Notes: generated by a model not told the origin, from the sequence alone. DNA of 64,000 bases from Phycisphaerae bacterium (GCA_016927755.1 JAFGLZ010000010.1:1-64000), one strand, 5' to 3'; positions 25,822 to 35,700 are shown, counted from the stretch's first letter. Numbers and translations: made by a program.

Positions 25822-26174
25822 GTCGAGCCTGGCGGCGCCCGGGCCAGACCAGGGCTCAGAGCTCGCGTGTTCGCTCCCCCGCGCGATCGTCCCGCCCAGT
25901 TGACACCCGTCAAGCGGATCACCATAATCGTAAGTGGTTTTGAGTCCGTCGGATATGCCCAGCGGCCCGCGGCGGCGCGCGTGGCGGTGTGCCCCTGGCC
26001 CGCGGCGTGGCCCAGGTTTGGTCCAGCGGCGAGACGCTGTCTGCCGATCATACTTTCTGGAGTCTCGTCGCGCTAGCGGATTCGCGGCGTCATGCATGCG
26101 ACGTGAAGACCGGCCCAATAAGCCGGACCTGCCGACTCGGCGGTCCCGGGTCAATGTGAGGGAGGATCCATACG
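25822..26174 (+). other. intergenic region without a recognised gene
   Basis: The stretch between the URO-D-like gene and the coiled-coil protein gene has no convincing coding frame. A small hairpin CCGGC...GCCGG (26110-26126) and a GGGAGGATCC ribosome-binding stretch just before the next ATG are the only marks I see. Confidence 0.4.
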
Positions 26175-27674
26175 ATGGTGGCTAGCCGACCCACGCCTGC
26201 TCGCGGCGGCGGCATTACGACGATCCACGTTTGGCTTATCGTCTTCGTGGCCTTGTGGCTCATCTCGACAGTACTAGCCGTGCTGCTCTACACCGGTCGA
26301 GAGAAGCTGGTGCTCGCGGCCCAGGACGCCAAGAGCGAAGCAGAGGGCCTCATGAAATCCAATGAGGCGAGTCGCTTCAGGGTCTTCAAGGAACAGGGCG
26401 GAGACAGGCAGAGCCTCGCTCGTGTCTTGGACAACGAGCGCGTCGAGCTGGCGCACCTGATCGGCCTGGATGAGACCACCAGCGCAAAGGCCGCCTCGGA
26501 TCAGGTCAACAAGGTCATCGCCGCCCTCACCGAGGGCGCCCCGAAGGGCGCCGAACTGCCCGACCTCACGGGCTCGGACCTGCTCACCGTCGTCAAGACG
26601 CTTCAGGCTGCGTGGCTGGCACAGACCAAGGCCGGCGCCGATCTGAACCAGCGGCTTGCCGCGGCCGTGCTGCAGATGAAGGGGCAGACCGCCACACAGG
26701 TCCAAAAGGCCAAGGGGTTCGAGGAAACGCTCGCCCAGCTCGATGAACGACTCAGGAAGCTGGAGGGGGATGCCGAGAAGACCATTGACTCGAAAAACAA
26801 GCAGGTAAAAGACCTCGAGCAGAAGATCACCAAGGTCCAAGACGCCGGCGATGAGAAGGCCGTCAAGCTGCGCAGGGAGAGCCGGGACAAGGACAAGGAG
26901 ATCAGCGATCTCCGGGCCAAGTGGAAGGACGCCCAGGCACAGCTCACCGACTTCCGTACGAAGGTCGCCAGTCTCGACCTGGCCAAGGAGGCCGACGGCA
27001 AGATCCTGCGCGCCAGGTCCGACGAGGACATGGTCTACATCGACCTCGGCAAGGCCGACCATCTAACGCTGGGTCTTACTTTCAACGTATACTCGGCTTC
27101 GACTAAGCCCGACGACTCCGGCAAGGGCAAGGCCACCATCGAGGTCGTCGGCATCGGTGATGACATCTCCGAATGCCGCGTGATCAACTCCAATCCCGCC
27201 GACCCGATCATCGCCGGCGACTACATCGTCAACGCGATCTACTCTCCGGACCGTAAGTACCGGTTCGCCGTGGAAGGCCAGTTCGACCTCGATGGCGACG
27301 GAAGAAGCGATCCCCAGGACGTCGAACGAATCAAGGCCTGGATCCGCGCTTGGGGTGGTGAGGTCGTCGACCTGCCCAAGACCCCCGCGCCGGGGGCGGA
27401 CCTGGGCATGGAGACGGTGGATTTCCTGGTCCTTGGCGCCTCGCCGCCGAGTCCCCCCCCTGGACAGAAGGGACAGCTCAAGCCAGAGGAGAGAGCGCGA
27501 AGGGCCGAGCTCCGCCGAGCGCTCGATCGTTTCAACGCCATCAAGCAGGAGGCCAAGGATCTGTCGATCGCCGTATTGACCCAATCCCAATTCCTGCACT
27601 TCATCGGACAGGGCGGGCAGCAGAAGTCCCGCTCGTCGGCGGGAGGGACCGGACGGACGGCAATGGGGCAATAG
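26175..27674 (+). CDS. membrane-anchored coiled-coil protein with a C-terminal BRCT-like domain
   Basis: A 499-residue protein. Residues 17-40 form a transmembrane helix (IHVWLIVFVALWLISTVLAVLL). Residues from about 45 to 290 are largely helical and charged; 165-285 is a likely coiled coil (QVKDLEQKITKVQ, RRESRDKDKEISDLRAKW). A small beta domain follows near FNVYSAST and VVGIGDDISECRVI. Residues 362-477 resemble a BRCT domain: YRFAVEGQFDLDGDG, then IKAWIRAWGGEVV with the helix-1 Gly pair, DFLVLGA, and a closing SIAVLTQSQFLHFIG. I know of no firm function. GGAGG precedes the ATG and a terminator follows the stop. Confidence 0.65.
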   Translation: MVASRPTPARGGGITTIHVWLIVFVALWLISTVLAVLLYTGREKLVLAAQDAKSEAEGLMKSNEASRFRVFKEQGGDRQSLARVLDNERVELAHLIGLDETTSAKAASDQVNKVIAALTEGAPKGAELPDLTGSDLLTVVKTLQAAWLAQTKAGADLNQRLAAAVLQMKGQTATQVQKAKGFEETLAQLDERLRKLEGDAEKTIDSKNKQVKDLEQKITKVQDAGDEKAVKLRRESRDKDKEISDLRAKWKDAQAQLTDFRTKVASLDLAKEADGKILRARSDEDMVYIDLGKADHLTLGLTFNVYSASTKPDDSGKGKATIEVVGIGDDISECRVINSNPADPIIAGDYIVNAIYSPDRKYRFAVEGQFDLDGDGRSDPQDVERIKAWIRAWGGEVVDLPKTPAPGADLGMETVDFLVLGASPPSPPPGQKGQLKPEERARRAELRRALDRFNAIKQEAKDLSIAVLTQSQFLHFIGQGGQQKSRSSAGGTGRTAMGQ

Positions 27675-27723
27675 CCGCCGACCGGCGGCGGATTCGTTAT
27701 CGCCGAAATGCGGACTGACCCGA

Positions 27724-27764
27724 CCGCGAGCCGCTTCACGCGAGCGCCTCGCGGCCTTTCTTTT
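27724..27764 (+). terminator. rho-independent terminator after the coiled-coil protein gene
   Basis: CCGCGAG (27724-27730) pairs exactly with CTCGCGG (27748-27754), followed by CCTTTCTTTT. It sits between two convergent genes. A second hairpin CCGCCG...CGGCGG (27675-27691) overlaps the stop codon region. Confidence 0.55.
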
Positions 27765-27803
27765 CACCCGAGGCGCCGCGCCGATTACGGCATCCGAGAC
27801 GGA

Positions 27804-28922
27804 CTACTCCGGCGTCGGGCCGTACCGGCGGGACACCTCCCCACAGAACTCGACGACCTGAACCACTCTCGAGTCCGGCGTGTCGGCCTCGATGTCCGCC
27901 AGGACCACGTCGCAGGGCCCGTATTCCAACGCGAATCGCTCCAGGTCCGCCCGGATCGCATCCAGAGCCTTGTTCGCCAGGTCCATCGGCGTATACATGA
28001 CCGCCCGCCGGGCCTGCGGGAACAAGGCCCGCGCCCTTCCCAAATCCGAGTCGGCCCCCATGTCGACATACCCGAGGTTTGGCAGCGTTGCGTAGTGATC
28101 GAGATAGGCGTCGGCCGTCCACGCGCAGTTGTGGACCCCGAGCAGACCGAATGCCTCCGAGAAGCGACGATCGAACCGTAGCAACATGTCCCCGTACTGC
28201 TCCGGCCCGATCATGTTCACCAGACAGTTGCTCACCGTGAAATGCTCGACCGAAACCCCCGTCTGACGCTGCGCTGCATACAACCGTCGAGCCGCGTCCT
28301 CCATCGTCAGCGCGACGCATTGGAACAAGTGGTTCGCCCTGGCGGGCGCCAACAGCATGTCGGCGAACAGATCCTCGCCGCGCAGGCGGTAGGCGTTGTT
28401 GAGCACGCCTTGCCAGTTCACGTAGCCGAACACCCGCCCCCGACGATCGGCGATTCGACCGAGCTGGTCCATCAACGCGTTGAAGAAGGGATTCCTGTCG
28501 AGGTCCGGCGGCTGCAACGCGTCGACGGCCCCGTCCGTCAGGTAGGTGTGCTCGCAGACAGGCCATTGATCGCTCGCATACACGATATCCAGCCCGTAAA
28601 TGCCCCCGACCGTGCAGGCCCCGAAGACCCCCGTCAGCAGGTCGGGCGGTGACTCAGGATCCTCGACCCACCCGATATCGACGTCACGGAATCGGCGCCG
28701 AAGCGCCCGTGCCATCGCACGAATCGACTCGTCCCGGTAGACAGCGTCCGTATGCCACCGGCGCCCGAAGTCGACGCCGACAGCCTGGCGATACCACTTC
28801 GGCGTGAAGCCGATCTCGGGACGAAGGAACGGCTCGTCCCCACGCCCCGGACGACGCGTGGCCGGAGCCCCGGGGGCGATGTAGCTCACTAGCTGCGAGG
28901 TCGAGGGTTTCTCGTCGGTCAT
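27804..28922 (-). CDS. URO-D superfamily protein (second, divergent copy)
   Basis: A 372-residue protein with the URO-D-type layout. The N-terminus has FLRPEIGFTPKWYRQAVGVDFGRRWH. Barrel segments include VFGYVNWQGVLNNAYRLRGEDLFADMLLAP and VEHFTVSNCLVNMIGPEQYGDMLLRFDRRFSEAF. FGLLGVHNCAWTADAYLDHYATLPNLGYVDMG matches the strand bearing HxC in related methyltransferases (here HNC). It is distant from HemE and differs from the plus-strand URO-D-like gene 3 kb away. The function is unknown. The ribosome-binding sequence before the ATG is weak. Confidence 0.65.
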   Translation of the reverse strand: MTDEKPSTSQLVSYIAPGAPATRRPGRGDEPFLRPEIGFTPKWYRQAVGVDFGRRWHTDAVYRDESIRAMARALRRRFRDVDIGWVEDPESPPDLLTGVFGACTVGGIYGLDIVYASDQWPVCEHTYLTDGAVDALQPPDLDRNPFFNALMDQLGRIADRRGRVFGYVNWQGVLNNAYRLRGEDLFADMLLAPARANHLFQCVALTMEDAARRLYAAQRQTGVSVEHFTVSNCLVNMIGPEQYGDMLLRFDRRFSEAFGLLGVHNCAWTADAYLDHYATLPNLGYVDMGADSDLGRARALFPQARRAVMYTPMDLANKALDAIRADLERFALEYGPCDVVLADIEADTPDSRVVQVVEFCGEVSRRYGPTPE

Positions 28923-28991
28923 CTCGCTCGATCTTCATCGGCTTCGAGGCCCCCTCCTCCAACGAAGTCACGCAATTGCCCCCAGCGCAGG

Positions 28992-30278
28992 CTACCGGCT
29001 GTCGGTGACCGGCTCCACCGTCACCTCCGGCGGCTCGGCGAAGTCACGGGCCCACCGGTCGGCCTCGGCCCGATCGGGCACGCCGTCGTGAACGACGCAC
29101 CGGTATCGCAGCTCAATCGACTTGCCGGGCTCGATCGTGCGCGACCCACGTTGCGAGAAGGCGAAGCAGTAGTAGGGCTCGTTCGGATGAATCCGCAAGG
29201 GCGTCGGATAGGTTGGATTGGACGGATGGTCGAGTAGACAGACCCCGCCCGAGCTCCCGTTGGGGAGCCGTCCCGACATGTCTACCCAACGGGCCTTGTC
29301 CGCCTGGCCCTTCTTGGCGTCGTATCCGTCGCTGGTCTCGATCAGCGGACGCCTGGCGCCAAGCCAATCGCACCGCCCTCGATACGCCATCCCGCCGTAG
29401 TGGTATTTCTCCAGCACCACGGGCCGCTCCGTGGCCGTATGGCGGATCTCGAAGTCCATGATCCAGGGACCGTCGGGACGACCGTAGACTCGCGTAACCC
29501 ACGTCTCCTTGAGGGCCACCCGCCCATCGGCGACGCACTCGTTCTCGGCGATGAACCCGGCGAAGACCGGCCCGGAGACGACGTGCGACAGGCCGCGATG
29601 CGCCGTCTTGCCGCGATTGGACATGAGGTTCCAGAAATCGGCCTTGTAGTCGCCTATCGTCGCTCGCGTCCAGGCCAGGAACAGACCGCGCTGATGCGGA
29701 TGTGAGTCCGGAAAGTCGTCCGTCACAATCTCGCCGCAAGGCGCCCAAACCGGATGGAAGTATGCGCTTCGATCGAAGACGCTGCTCCTGTCAGGATGCC
29801 TCCGGACCAACCCGTAGTTGTACCGGGCGACCGGGCGAGATCCATGACCAAACGTCAAGGACGTTCCCTTCTCATCGGTCACCCTAACCGGACCCGGCGC
29901 CGACGATCCCGACGACATCCTTAGTCGAAAGCGCCGTTCGGTCCCGGCCGGCGTCTTCCCGGACAGCACGAACACCAGCGCCCCGGTCTTGAAGGCGTCA
30001 AGCGGGGGGCGCGTCCGGTCTTGCCATTGGGCCGGAACGGCTCGGGTCATGGCCCCCGCCGTTTCCTCGACAAGCTCCAACCGGCGGCGGGCCAAATCCT
30101 CGCTGGTCAGATCCCCCCCAAACCGCAGCTTGGGGTACACGGGAACCCCCACCGGCGTGTCCGACCGTTCGTGCCTTCCCGCATGAACCACGACGAGTGC
30201 GAGGTCCTCGGCCCTTGCCGCGGTGTCCGTGGTCGACCCACCGAGAAGGGCCAAGACTGCAATCAAAGGAATCTGCAT
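28992..30278 (-). CDS. exported DUF6807 (PmoA-like) family protein
   Basis: A 428-residue protein with a signal peptide (MQIPLIAVLALLGGSTTDTAARA). The C-terminal two thirds match the DUF6807 family, also labelled PmoA-like in Planctomycetota annotations. The hallmark is FDRSAYFHPVWAPCGEIVTDDFPDSHPHQRGLFLAWTRA, with later VVLEKYHYGGMAYRG and SGGVCLLDHPSNPTYP. Despite the label it is unrelated to methane monooxygenase subunits. It is typically found with carbohydrate-active genes; its biochemistry is unknown. It ends 70 bases downstream of the URO-D-like gene start on the same strand. Confidence 0.8.
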   Translation of the reverse strand: MQIPLIAVLALLGGSTTDTAARAEDLALVVVHAGRHERSDTPVGVPVYPKLRFGGDLTSEDLARRRLELVEETAGAMTRAVPAQWQDRTRPPLDAFKTGALVFVLSGKTPAGTERRFRLRMSSGSSAPGPVRVTDEKGTSLTFGHGSRPVARYNYGLVRRHPDRSSVFDRSAYFHPVWAPCGEIVTDDFPDSHPHQRGLFLAWTRATIGDYKADFWNLMSNRGKTAHRGLSHVVSGPVFAGFIAENECVADGRVALKETWVTRVYGRPDGPWIMDFEIRHTATERPVVLEKYHYGGMAYRGRCDWLGARRPLIETSDGYDAKKGQADKARWVDMSGRLPNGSSGGVCLLDHPSNPTYPTPLRIHPNEPYYCFAFSQRGSRTIEPGKSIELRYRCVVHDGVPDRAEADRWARDFAEPPEVTVEPVTDSR

Positions 30279-30700
30279 GATTCACCTAGTCTCGATCGGC
30301 GGATCGCCAGATCGCCGCGGCGATCTTGGACCCCGGCGCCGCGATGCTACAGACTACAACCACCGGCAACAAGCCGGCCGAACCCACGCCGAGTCCACGG
30401 GCACCGAGTACCTCGCCAAAAACCGAAGAGCCCCGGCCACCCACCCGAGCCTCACGGCCCGGAAAGGGACCTCCCCCGGACTTGCACGCTCGCCAGAGCC
30501 ATGGTAGAGTCAATCGCGATATTAGGAAGCCAAGGGCGACAGGCTATTTCGGTATCATATCCATCATCCATCTCATATCCGATCGCCCTGAGCATGTTGA
30601 TGTAGGTCGGAGTGGGTGCTGCGCGCCTAGTGCCATCGGAACGGAGTGCGTCTCCGACTCCCGGCAGGTTGCGCCAAGCCAAGCATGGAGTGGGCAGGAT
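30279..30700 (+). other. intergenic region without a recognised gene
   Basis: This 422-base gap divides the divergent DUF6807 and zinc-ribbon genes and must hold both promoters. A purine-poor stretch with two CATATCC copies (near 30557-30581) and an AT-rich patch around 30520 are visible. No convincing coding frame or paired -35/-10 elements were found. Confidence 0.35.
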
Positions 30701-31000
30701 ATGGATACGCACATCACGGGAAAGTGTCCTCACTGCAAGGCATCGTATCGGCTGAGGGTCCACGCCGCCGGTCGCCGCGCGCGCTGCAAGACCTGCAAGC
30801 AGGTCTTCGTCGTGCCGGGAGAACCCCTGGGAAAGTCCGTCGAGGAGGACGTCCTCGGCTGGCTCAGCCGGGGTGAGAAAGACACGCTGGAGACCGAGGA
30901 AGACGACGAAGAAGGCGAGACGGACGCTAGCAGGATCCGTTCTTCGGGCCTGTTCCGATCCGACGGCAAGAATCCGGCGTCTCGGCCGATAGCCTCATAG
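30701..31000 (+). CDS. small zinc-ribbon (MJ0042-type) protein
   Basis: A 99-residue protein with an N-terminal zinc ribbon: CPHC (Cys9, Cys12) and CKTC (Cys29, Cys32), in the MJ0042 finger style seen at the N-terminus of many planctomycete proteins. The rest is acidic and low in complexity (TLETEEDDEEGETD), with no transmembrane helix. The start was chosen because the ribbon begins at once after it and GGGCAGGA precedes. The role is unknown; it may be a small regulator or scaffold. Confidence 0.72.
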   Translation: MDTHITGKCPHCKASYRLRVHAAGRRARCKTCKQVFVVPGEPLGKSVEEDVLGWLSRGEKDTLETEEDDEEGETDASRIRSSGLFRSDGKNPASRPIAS

Positions 31001-31038
31001 GCAAGAACCGACACGCGAGCCCGCAAGCTTGCGGAATC

Positions 31039-31893
31039 TCAAGTCTCGTGGTCTATGGAGGAGTCGGGACGCGAAGGGTCGAGTTCGGCTTGGCCGGCGA
31101 GCTTCTCCCCAATTGCCGCCTCAACCTTCTCGGGAGACTCATCGAACTCGTCGCCCCGAAACGTGCTGCCCAGATAGGTCCGCCGCACGAGCGGATCGTT
31201 GATCAAATCGCGAGGCATACCGTCGCGAAGCACCTTCCCGGCATCGATGATGTAGCTCCGATCGGTCACGGACAGCGTCTCCCGAACGTTGTGATCGGTC
31301 AGGAGAATGGCGATACCTCGCTCGTTTCGCAGATGCAGGATTTCCCGCTGAAGATCCTGGACGGCAATCGGATCCACGCCGCTGAAAGGCTCGTCGAGGA
31401 GGATAAGCTTGGGATTGCTCACCAGGGCCCTGGCAATCTCCAGCTTGCGCCGCTCGCCCCCCGAAAGCGTTCGGGCTTCCTGGCGCCGAACGACCAGAAG
31501 CCCGAACTGCTCGAGCAATTCAGACGCCTTGGTCTTCCGCTCCTTTCGGCCCATTCCCTTGAGCGTCTGGAGGATCGCCAGCAGGTTCTCCTCAACCGTC
31601 AGTCGCTGGAAGATGCTCGGTTCCTGACTGAGATACCCCATGCCAAGCTGTGCCCGCTTGTACATGGGCAGTCTCGTGACGTCCTGGCCATCGAAGGCAA
31701 CCGTGCCGCTAACCGGGTCAATCATGCCAACCGTGATCCGGAAGCTGGTCGTCTTGCCCGCCCCGTTTCGACCGAGAAGGCCTACAATCTCGCCTTTGTG
31801 GACCGTGTAGCTGACCTTGTCGACGACGGTACGACCCCCATACCGTTTCACGAGATCGACTGCGTCCAGGAGGACCTCGTTTGGGCTGGACAA
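31039..31893 (-). CDS. lptB: LPS export ABC transporter ATP-binding protein LptB
   Basis: ATPase driving LptFG-dependent transport of lipopolysaccharide from the inner membrane. The order is VDLVKRYGGRTVVDKVSYTV, Walker A LLGRNGAGKTT, MGYLSQEPSIFQRLTVEENL (the LptB-type Q-loop), signature LSGGERRK, Walker B LILLDEPFSGVDPIAV and switch LLTDHNVRETL. These are diagnostic for LptB. A C-terminal tail of about 40 acidic residues extends past the usual end. The start taken is a TTG with GGAG eight bases before; a GTG 25 codons upstream (31968) is also open. No other lpt gene is adjacent. Its presence shows a diderm LPS-type envelope. Confidence 0.88.
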   Translation of the reverse strand: MSSPNEVLLDAVDLVKRYGGRTVVDKVSYTVHKGEIVGLLGRNGAGKTTSFRITVGMIDPVSGTVAFDGQDVTRLPMYKRAQLGMGYLSQEPSIFQRLTVEENLLAILQTLKGMGRKERKTKASELLEQFGLLVVRRQEARTLSGGERRKLEIARALVSNPKLILLDEPFSGVDPIAVQDLQREILHLRNERGIAILLTDHNVRETLSVTDRSYIIDAGKVLRDGMPRDLINDPLVRRTYLGSTFRGDEFDESPEKVEAAIGEKLAGQAELDPSRPDSSIDHET

Positions 31894-31920
31894 GGCATCG
31901 ACTCCGTAAGTGTTATCCCT

Positions 31921-31929
31921 TGTGGATAA
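31921..31929 (-). promoter_or_regulatory. perfect DnaA box
   Basis: TGTGGATAA on the plus strand is TTATCCACA on the minus strand, the consensus DnaA box. It is part of an inverted repeat, TTATCC (31913-31918) and GGATAA (31924-31929). It lies just upstream of the preferred lptB start. Confidence 0.4.
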
Positions 31930-31968
31930 GATGTTGAAAACAGCAGCCTGCGAACGGAAGGACACCAC

Positions 31969-32486
31969 TTCAAACCTTCGAAAGGGCCGTCCGATCGACA
32001 GCGACTACACCTAGCGCCCCCCCTAACTCGCGGCTAATATGGCCGATATTCCCTTGCAGAAAAATAGCTTATGATCAGGCTTCGGTTCGGACCCCCACGG
32101 GCCATCACCCAATAGACGGATTCTGGTCAGGTCCGCCAAGTCTCCCAGCTTGACTACCGAAACGTGAATCTTGGTTCCTGGCAATTGTGGATAACCTCTG
32201 GACGAACCGAGGCGCGGTAACCTTCAAAAGTATCCCAAGATACAGAAGGGGTGACGTTCTGTCAACGTCCCCGAACCCTCCCTCGGCCGAATCATCCCAC
32301 GAGCCAAAGGTGGGGCCTCACCTGACCCGCTCCAAGGATTGGGCAGCCTCGGACAGCACCGGCACACCCCCTTGGACCGGGACCAGGCCCCAAGCCTACC
32401 CCCCCCATATCCGCCCGCACCAACCGGCTGACGACAACTCCTTACAGTCTCCCCTGAAAGTCAGTGGCCTCAGGAAAATCCCGGGC
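31969..32486 (+). other. long divergent intergenic region
   Basis: This is the gap between the divergent lptB and C25 peptidase genes, one of the longest non-coding stretches in the window. It holds an AT-richer patch near 32030-32075, a DnaA box at 32186-32194, and no convincing coding frame. It ends at the -10 element of the peptidase leader. Confidence 0.4.
32186..32194 (-). promoter_or_regulatory. second perfect DnaA box
   Basis: TGTGGATAA again (TTATCCACA on the minus strand), in the same orientation as the box 265 bases to the left. Confidence 0.4.
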
Positions 32487-32492
32487 TATAAT
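32487..32492 (+). promoter_or_regulatory. -10 element for the C25 peptidase transcript
   Basis: A perfect TATAAT in the sequence GGGCTATAATAATTG. No strong -35 lies 16-18 bases upstream. If used, the transcript has a 5' leader of about 255 bases. Confidence 0.45.
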
Positions 32493-32605
32493 AATTGATT
32501 GAGCACTAACAAGTGTGGGCGCGAAGCCTTCGTGGAAATGCCGGGCGGATCGGCTGGAACAGGGGAAATAGACTCCGGACCAACGTGTCAGACATGAAGG
32601 GCTGG

Positions 32606-32729
32606 GACTCGATGAGTCGGGGACCTGCCCCACTTGGACTGTGGCCTCGCATGGAGTGAGAGGCCGGCTCGCTGATAGCAGTAGGGCGGTGCCCTGAAAC
32701 CTAGTGTGTCTCCACGTTGCCTGAGCAAC
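32606..32729 (+). promoter_or_regulatory. structured leader RNA before the C25 peptidase
   Basis: A chain of perfect small stems is visible: GACTC/GAGTC (32606-32618), GGGG/CCCC extended by AGT/ACT (32615-32634), GGCCTC/GAGGCC (32643-32665), AGGGC/GCCCT (32683-32695) and GTTGC/GCAAC (32716-32729). The first two share bases 32615-32618 and cannot form together. No known riboswitch consensus was recognised. Confidence 0.4.
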
Positions 32730-32756
32730 GCTTCCCGCGATGGAGAGGCAAGCGAA

Positions 32757-35700
32757 ATGAACGAGCGAATCCACGGGGTACTCGTAGCGGTGGTGTTTGC
32801 TCTTGTTACGGCAACAGCGCTCGCTCAGGCTGGACCCTCGACTCCCCTGCCGGGCCCAGAGCGGACTTATTCATGGCTTCCGGTCGGTGCCGATGCGACC
32901 GCTGGCGGCGGAAAGACCCTGAGCGTCGCGGTTCGTCAATCGTCCCAGACGGGCCTCGACGTCGTCGTCAACCTAAGAGGGGTCAGCCGCACGATCGTCA
33001 CCGGCACTGACGGTCAGCAGTACTCGCAGCTCGCCATCCCCGAAGCCGGCGTTACCGCCGACGGGATAGGCCAGCCCGCCCTGCCCTTCAAGGGCTTCTT
33101 CCTCGAGATCCCGTACGGAGTGAACGTCTCGGTTCGCATCCGCAGCGCGAATCCGGTGGACTTGGGCTCTGGACACAAGATCCACCCTCTGCAGTTGCCC
33201 GAGCCGGACGACGGAAGCGAGCCCACTCCGTTCCAAATCAACGCGGCTTCCTACACCCAAGACCGCTTCATCCCGGCAGAGCCCGTCCTGATCGGCGAGC
33301 CCGGCATCATCCGCGGACGACGGGTCGTCTTCGTGAAAGTCTTCCCCGTGCAGTACAACCCGGCAACCGGGGCCCTCCGGGCTTACAAGTCCATCGAGTT
33401 CCGGTTGGAGTATGAAGGTCAAGCCGACCCCAAGGGGCCGCGCCGCAAGTCAAGGCTGGCATCGGCCGCGTCGGAGGCCGCGGCCCGAGATCTCCTGCTC
33501 AACTACGCCCCGGCCAAAGCGCCTCAGGCTGAAGGGGACGCCGATGGTGCGCTTCCCGAGTCCGAAGCCCCCGCCGGTGGCGGCGATCCCGAGGTCGCCG
33601 GGACCGACGGCGCCGACTACCTCATCATCGTAGCCGACGCCCTCTATGACGAGATCCTCCCGCTGGCCGAATGGAAACACCGCAAGGGCTTCATCACTCG
33701 GATACTCAAGATGTCCGAGATTGGCACCACGAGTGCCGACGTCAAGAACGCCATCCAGAGTGCTTACGACACATGGAATCCGGCGCCCTCCTACGTCCTT
33801 CTCGTCGGCGACAGCGAGGATGTCCCTTCGTCTTATTTCTACGGACAACTCGAGTGCACAACCGATCAGCCCTACAGTTGTCTCGAGGGGGACGACTACT
33901 ACCCCGACGTGACCTTGGGGCGGATTCCGGTCAGGACCACCGCCCAGTGTGCAACGGTCGTTGGCAAGATCCTGACCTATGAGCGCGCCCCCGACACCGG
34001 CAATTGGTACACCGCGTTTCTCAGTGCGGGTTACTTCCAGGACACGGACGACAACAACGGCATCGCCGATCGATGGTTCATGGAGACGTCCGTCCACGCG
34101 ACGGAGTTCCTCGAAGGCACCGTCGGAATGACGAAGTACACCGCCTGGTGTGCCGGGACCGGAGTCCCCGGGCCCTATCACTATCGGACAACCAGTTACC
34201 CTCACCGCTTCCCCTATCCGGACCCCATTCCGGAATCCGTGACCTCACTGTGGCAGTTCATCTGGGACGCAAGCGACGCAATCACGACCGCCATCAACAG
34301 CGGCGTCGGACTCGTGTTCCACCGCGATCACGGAAGCCAGACCGGGTGGGACGATCCGCCTTTCGACGTGGGCGACGTGAACAATCTTGCCAATGGAGTC
34401 ATGACGCCCGTCGTGCTGAGCCTCAACTGTTCGACCGGATCGTTCCAGCGTGGCGCGAGTGACTGCTTCTGCGAAGCCTTTCTGAAGCATCCGTCAGGAG
34501 GCGCCGTCGCCATCGTCGGCGCCACACGGGTCAGCTATTCCGGGTTCAACGACCTGATCACTCACGGCCTCTTCACGTGCCATTGGCCTGCGTATGATCC
34601 CTCGCACACCGATACCACCTACCCCGTGTCGTGGCGACCTGCCGAGGCCCTGACCTACGGCAAGTACTACATGCTCATCTACAAGGACGACGGCCCTTAC
34701 ACGGAAGGCGAGTTCAACATGTTCCACTATTTCGGCGATCCGGAGTTGATGCTCAGAACCGAATCGCCGGAGGCGCTCACGGTCACCTGCCCCAATTCCG
34801 TCGGGTTCTCGACGTCGCTCAACTTGGTCGTTTCGGTCCAGGCTGGCGGCGCGGCGCTCGAAGGAGCGCGGGCCACCATTTCGAACGTCAACACCGGTGA
34901 GCACTGGACCGGTCTGAGCGGCGCCGACGGAAACGTGGCGTTCGACGGCATCGTCTTTGGCGCGCAGGACGACTACGACCTCGTGGTGACCAGCCAGAAC
35001 GGCATCCCTTATGAAGCCACGATTGTCGCCGGCCCGTCGTCCGTCGGTACCCTCGACCTCGACAGGCAGATGTACACCTGCGCCAACACCATCGCCATTC
35101 ACATGACCGACGCCGACATCGCCGGGAGCGGCTCGCACGACGTCACGGTAACGGCATCGAACGGCGACATCGAAACGGTCATCCTGGCTGAATCCGAACC
35201 GGGAATCTTCGACGGCGGAATCTCGACCGACGCGGGCCCGGCGGCGCAACAGGATGGAACGCTCCAGCTCGCCCATGGCGCCCTGATCACCGCGACATAC
35301 CAGGACGACAACAACGGTAGCGGCACCCCGGTCAGTGTCCAGAAGACGGCCGAAACCGACTGCGAACCCCCATCGATCTCAAACGTCCAAGTGGCGGAGA
35401 TCCTCAGCACGCACGCATTCGTCACGTTCGAGACGGATACCCCGGCCACGGCCCGCATCGACTGCGGAATGGCCGCCGGCGGCCCGTTCCCCTTCGTGGG
35501 CCAGTCCACGGAGTTGCTGACCAATCACACGGTCAAGATTCCCAATCTGACCGGCGAAACCCAATACTTCTTCAAGGTAGAGGTCACGGACGCGGCCGGT
35601 AACACCGCCATGGACGATAACGGCGGGGAATGCTACACCTTCACGACGCCCTTCCAGCTCGACTACTTCACCGAGTTGTTTGATGCCAACGACAACGATC

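Noticed and set aside
28992..30278. A methane monooxygenase subunit, as the PmoA-like label might suggest
   Set aside because: The protein is a secreted DUF6807 member without the membrane helices or copper ligands of PmoA.
31913..32194. Calling this region the chromosomal origin
   Set aside because: Only two exact DnaA boxes and no replication genes nearby; the evidence is too thin for an oriC call.
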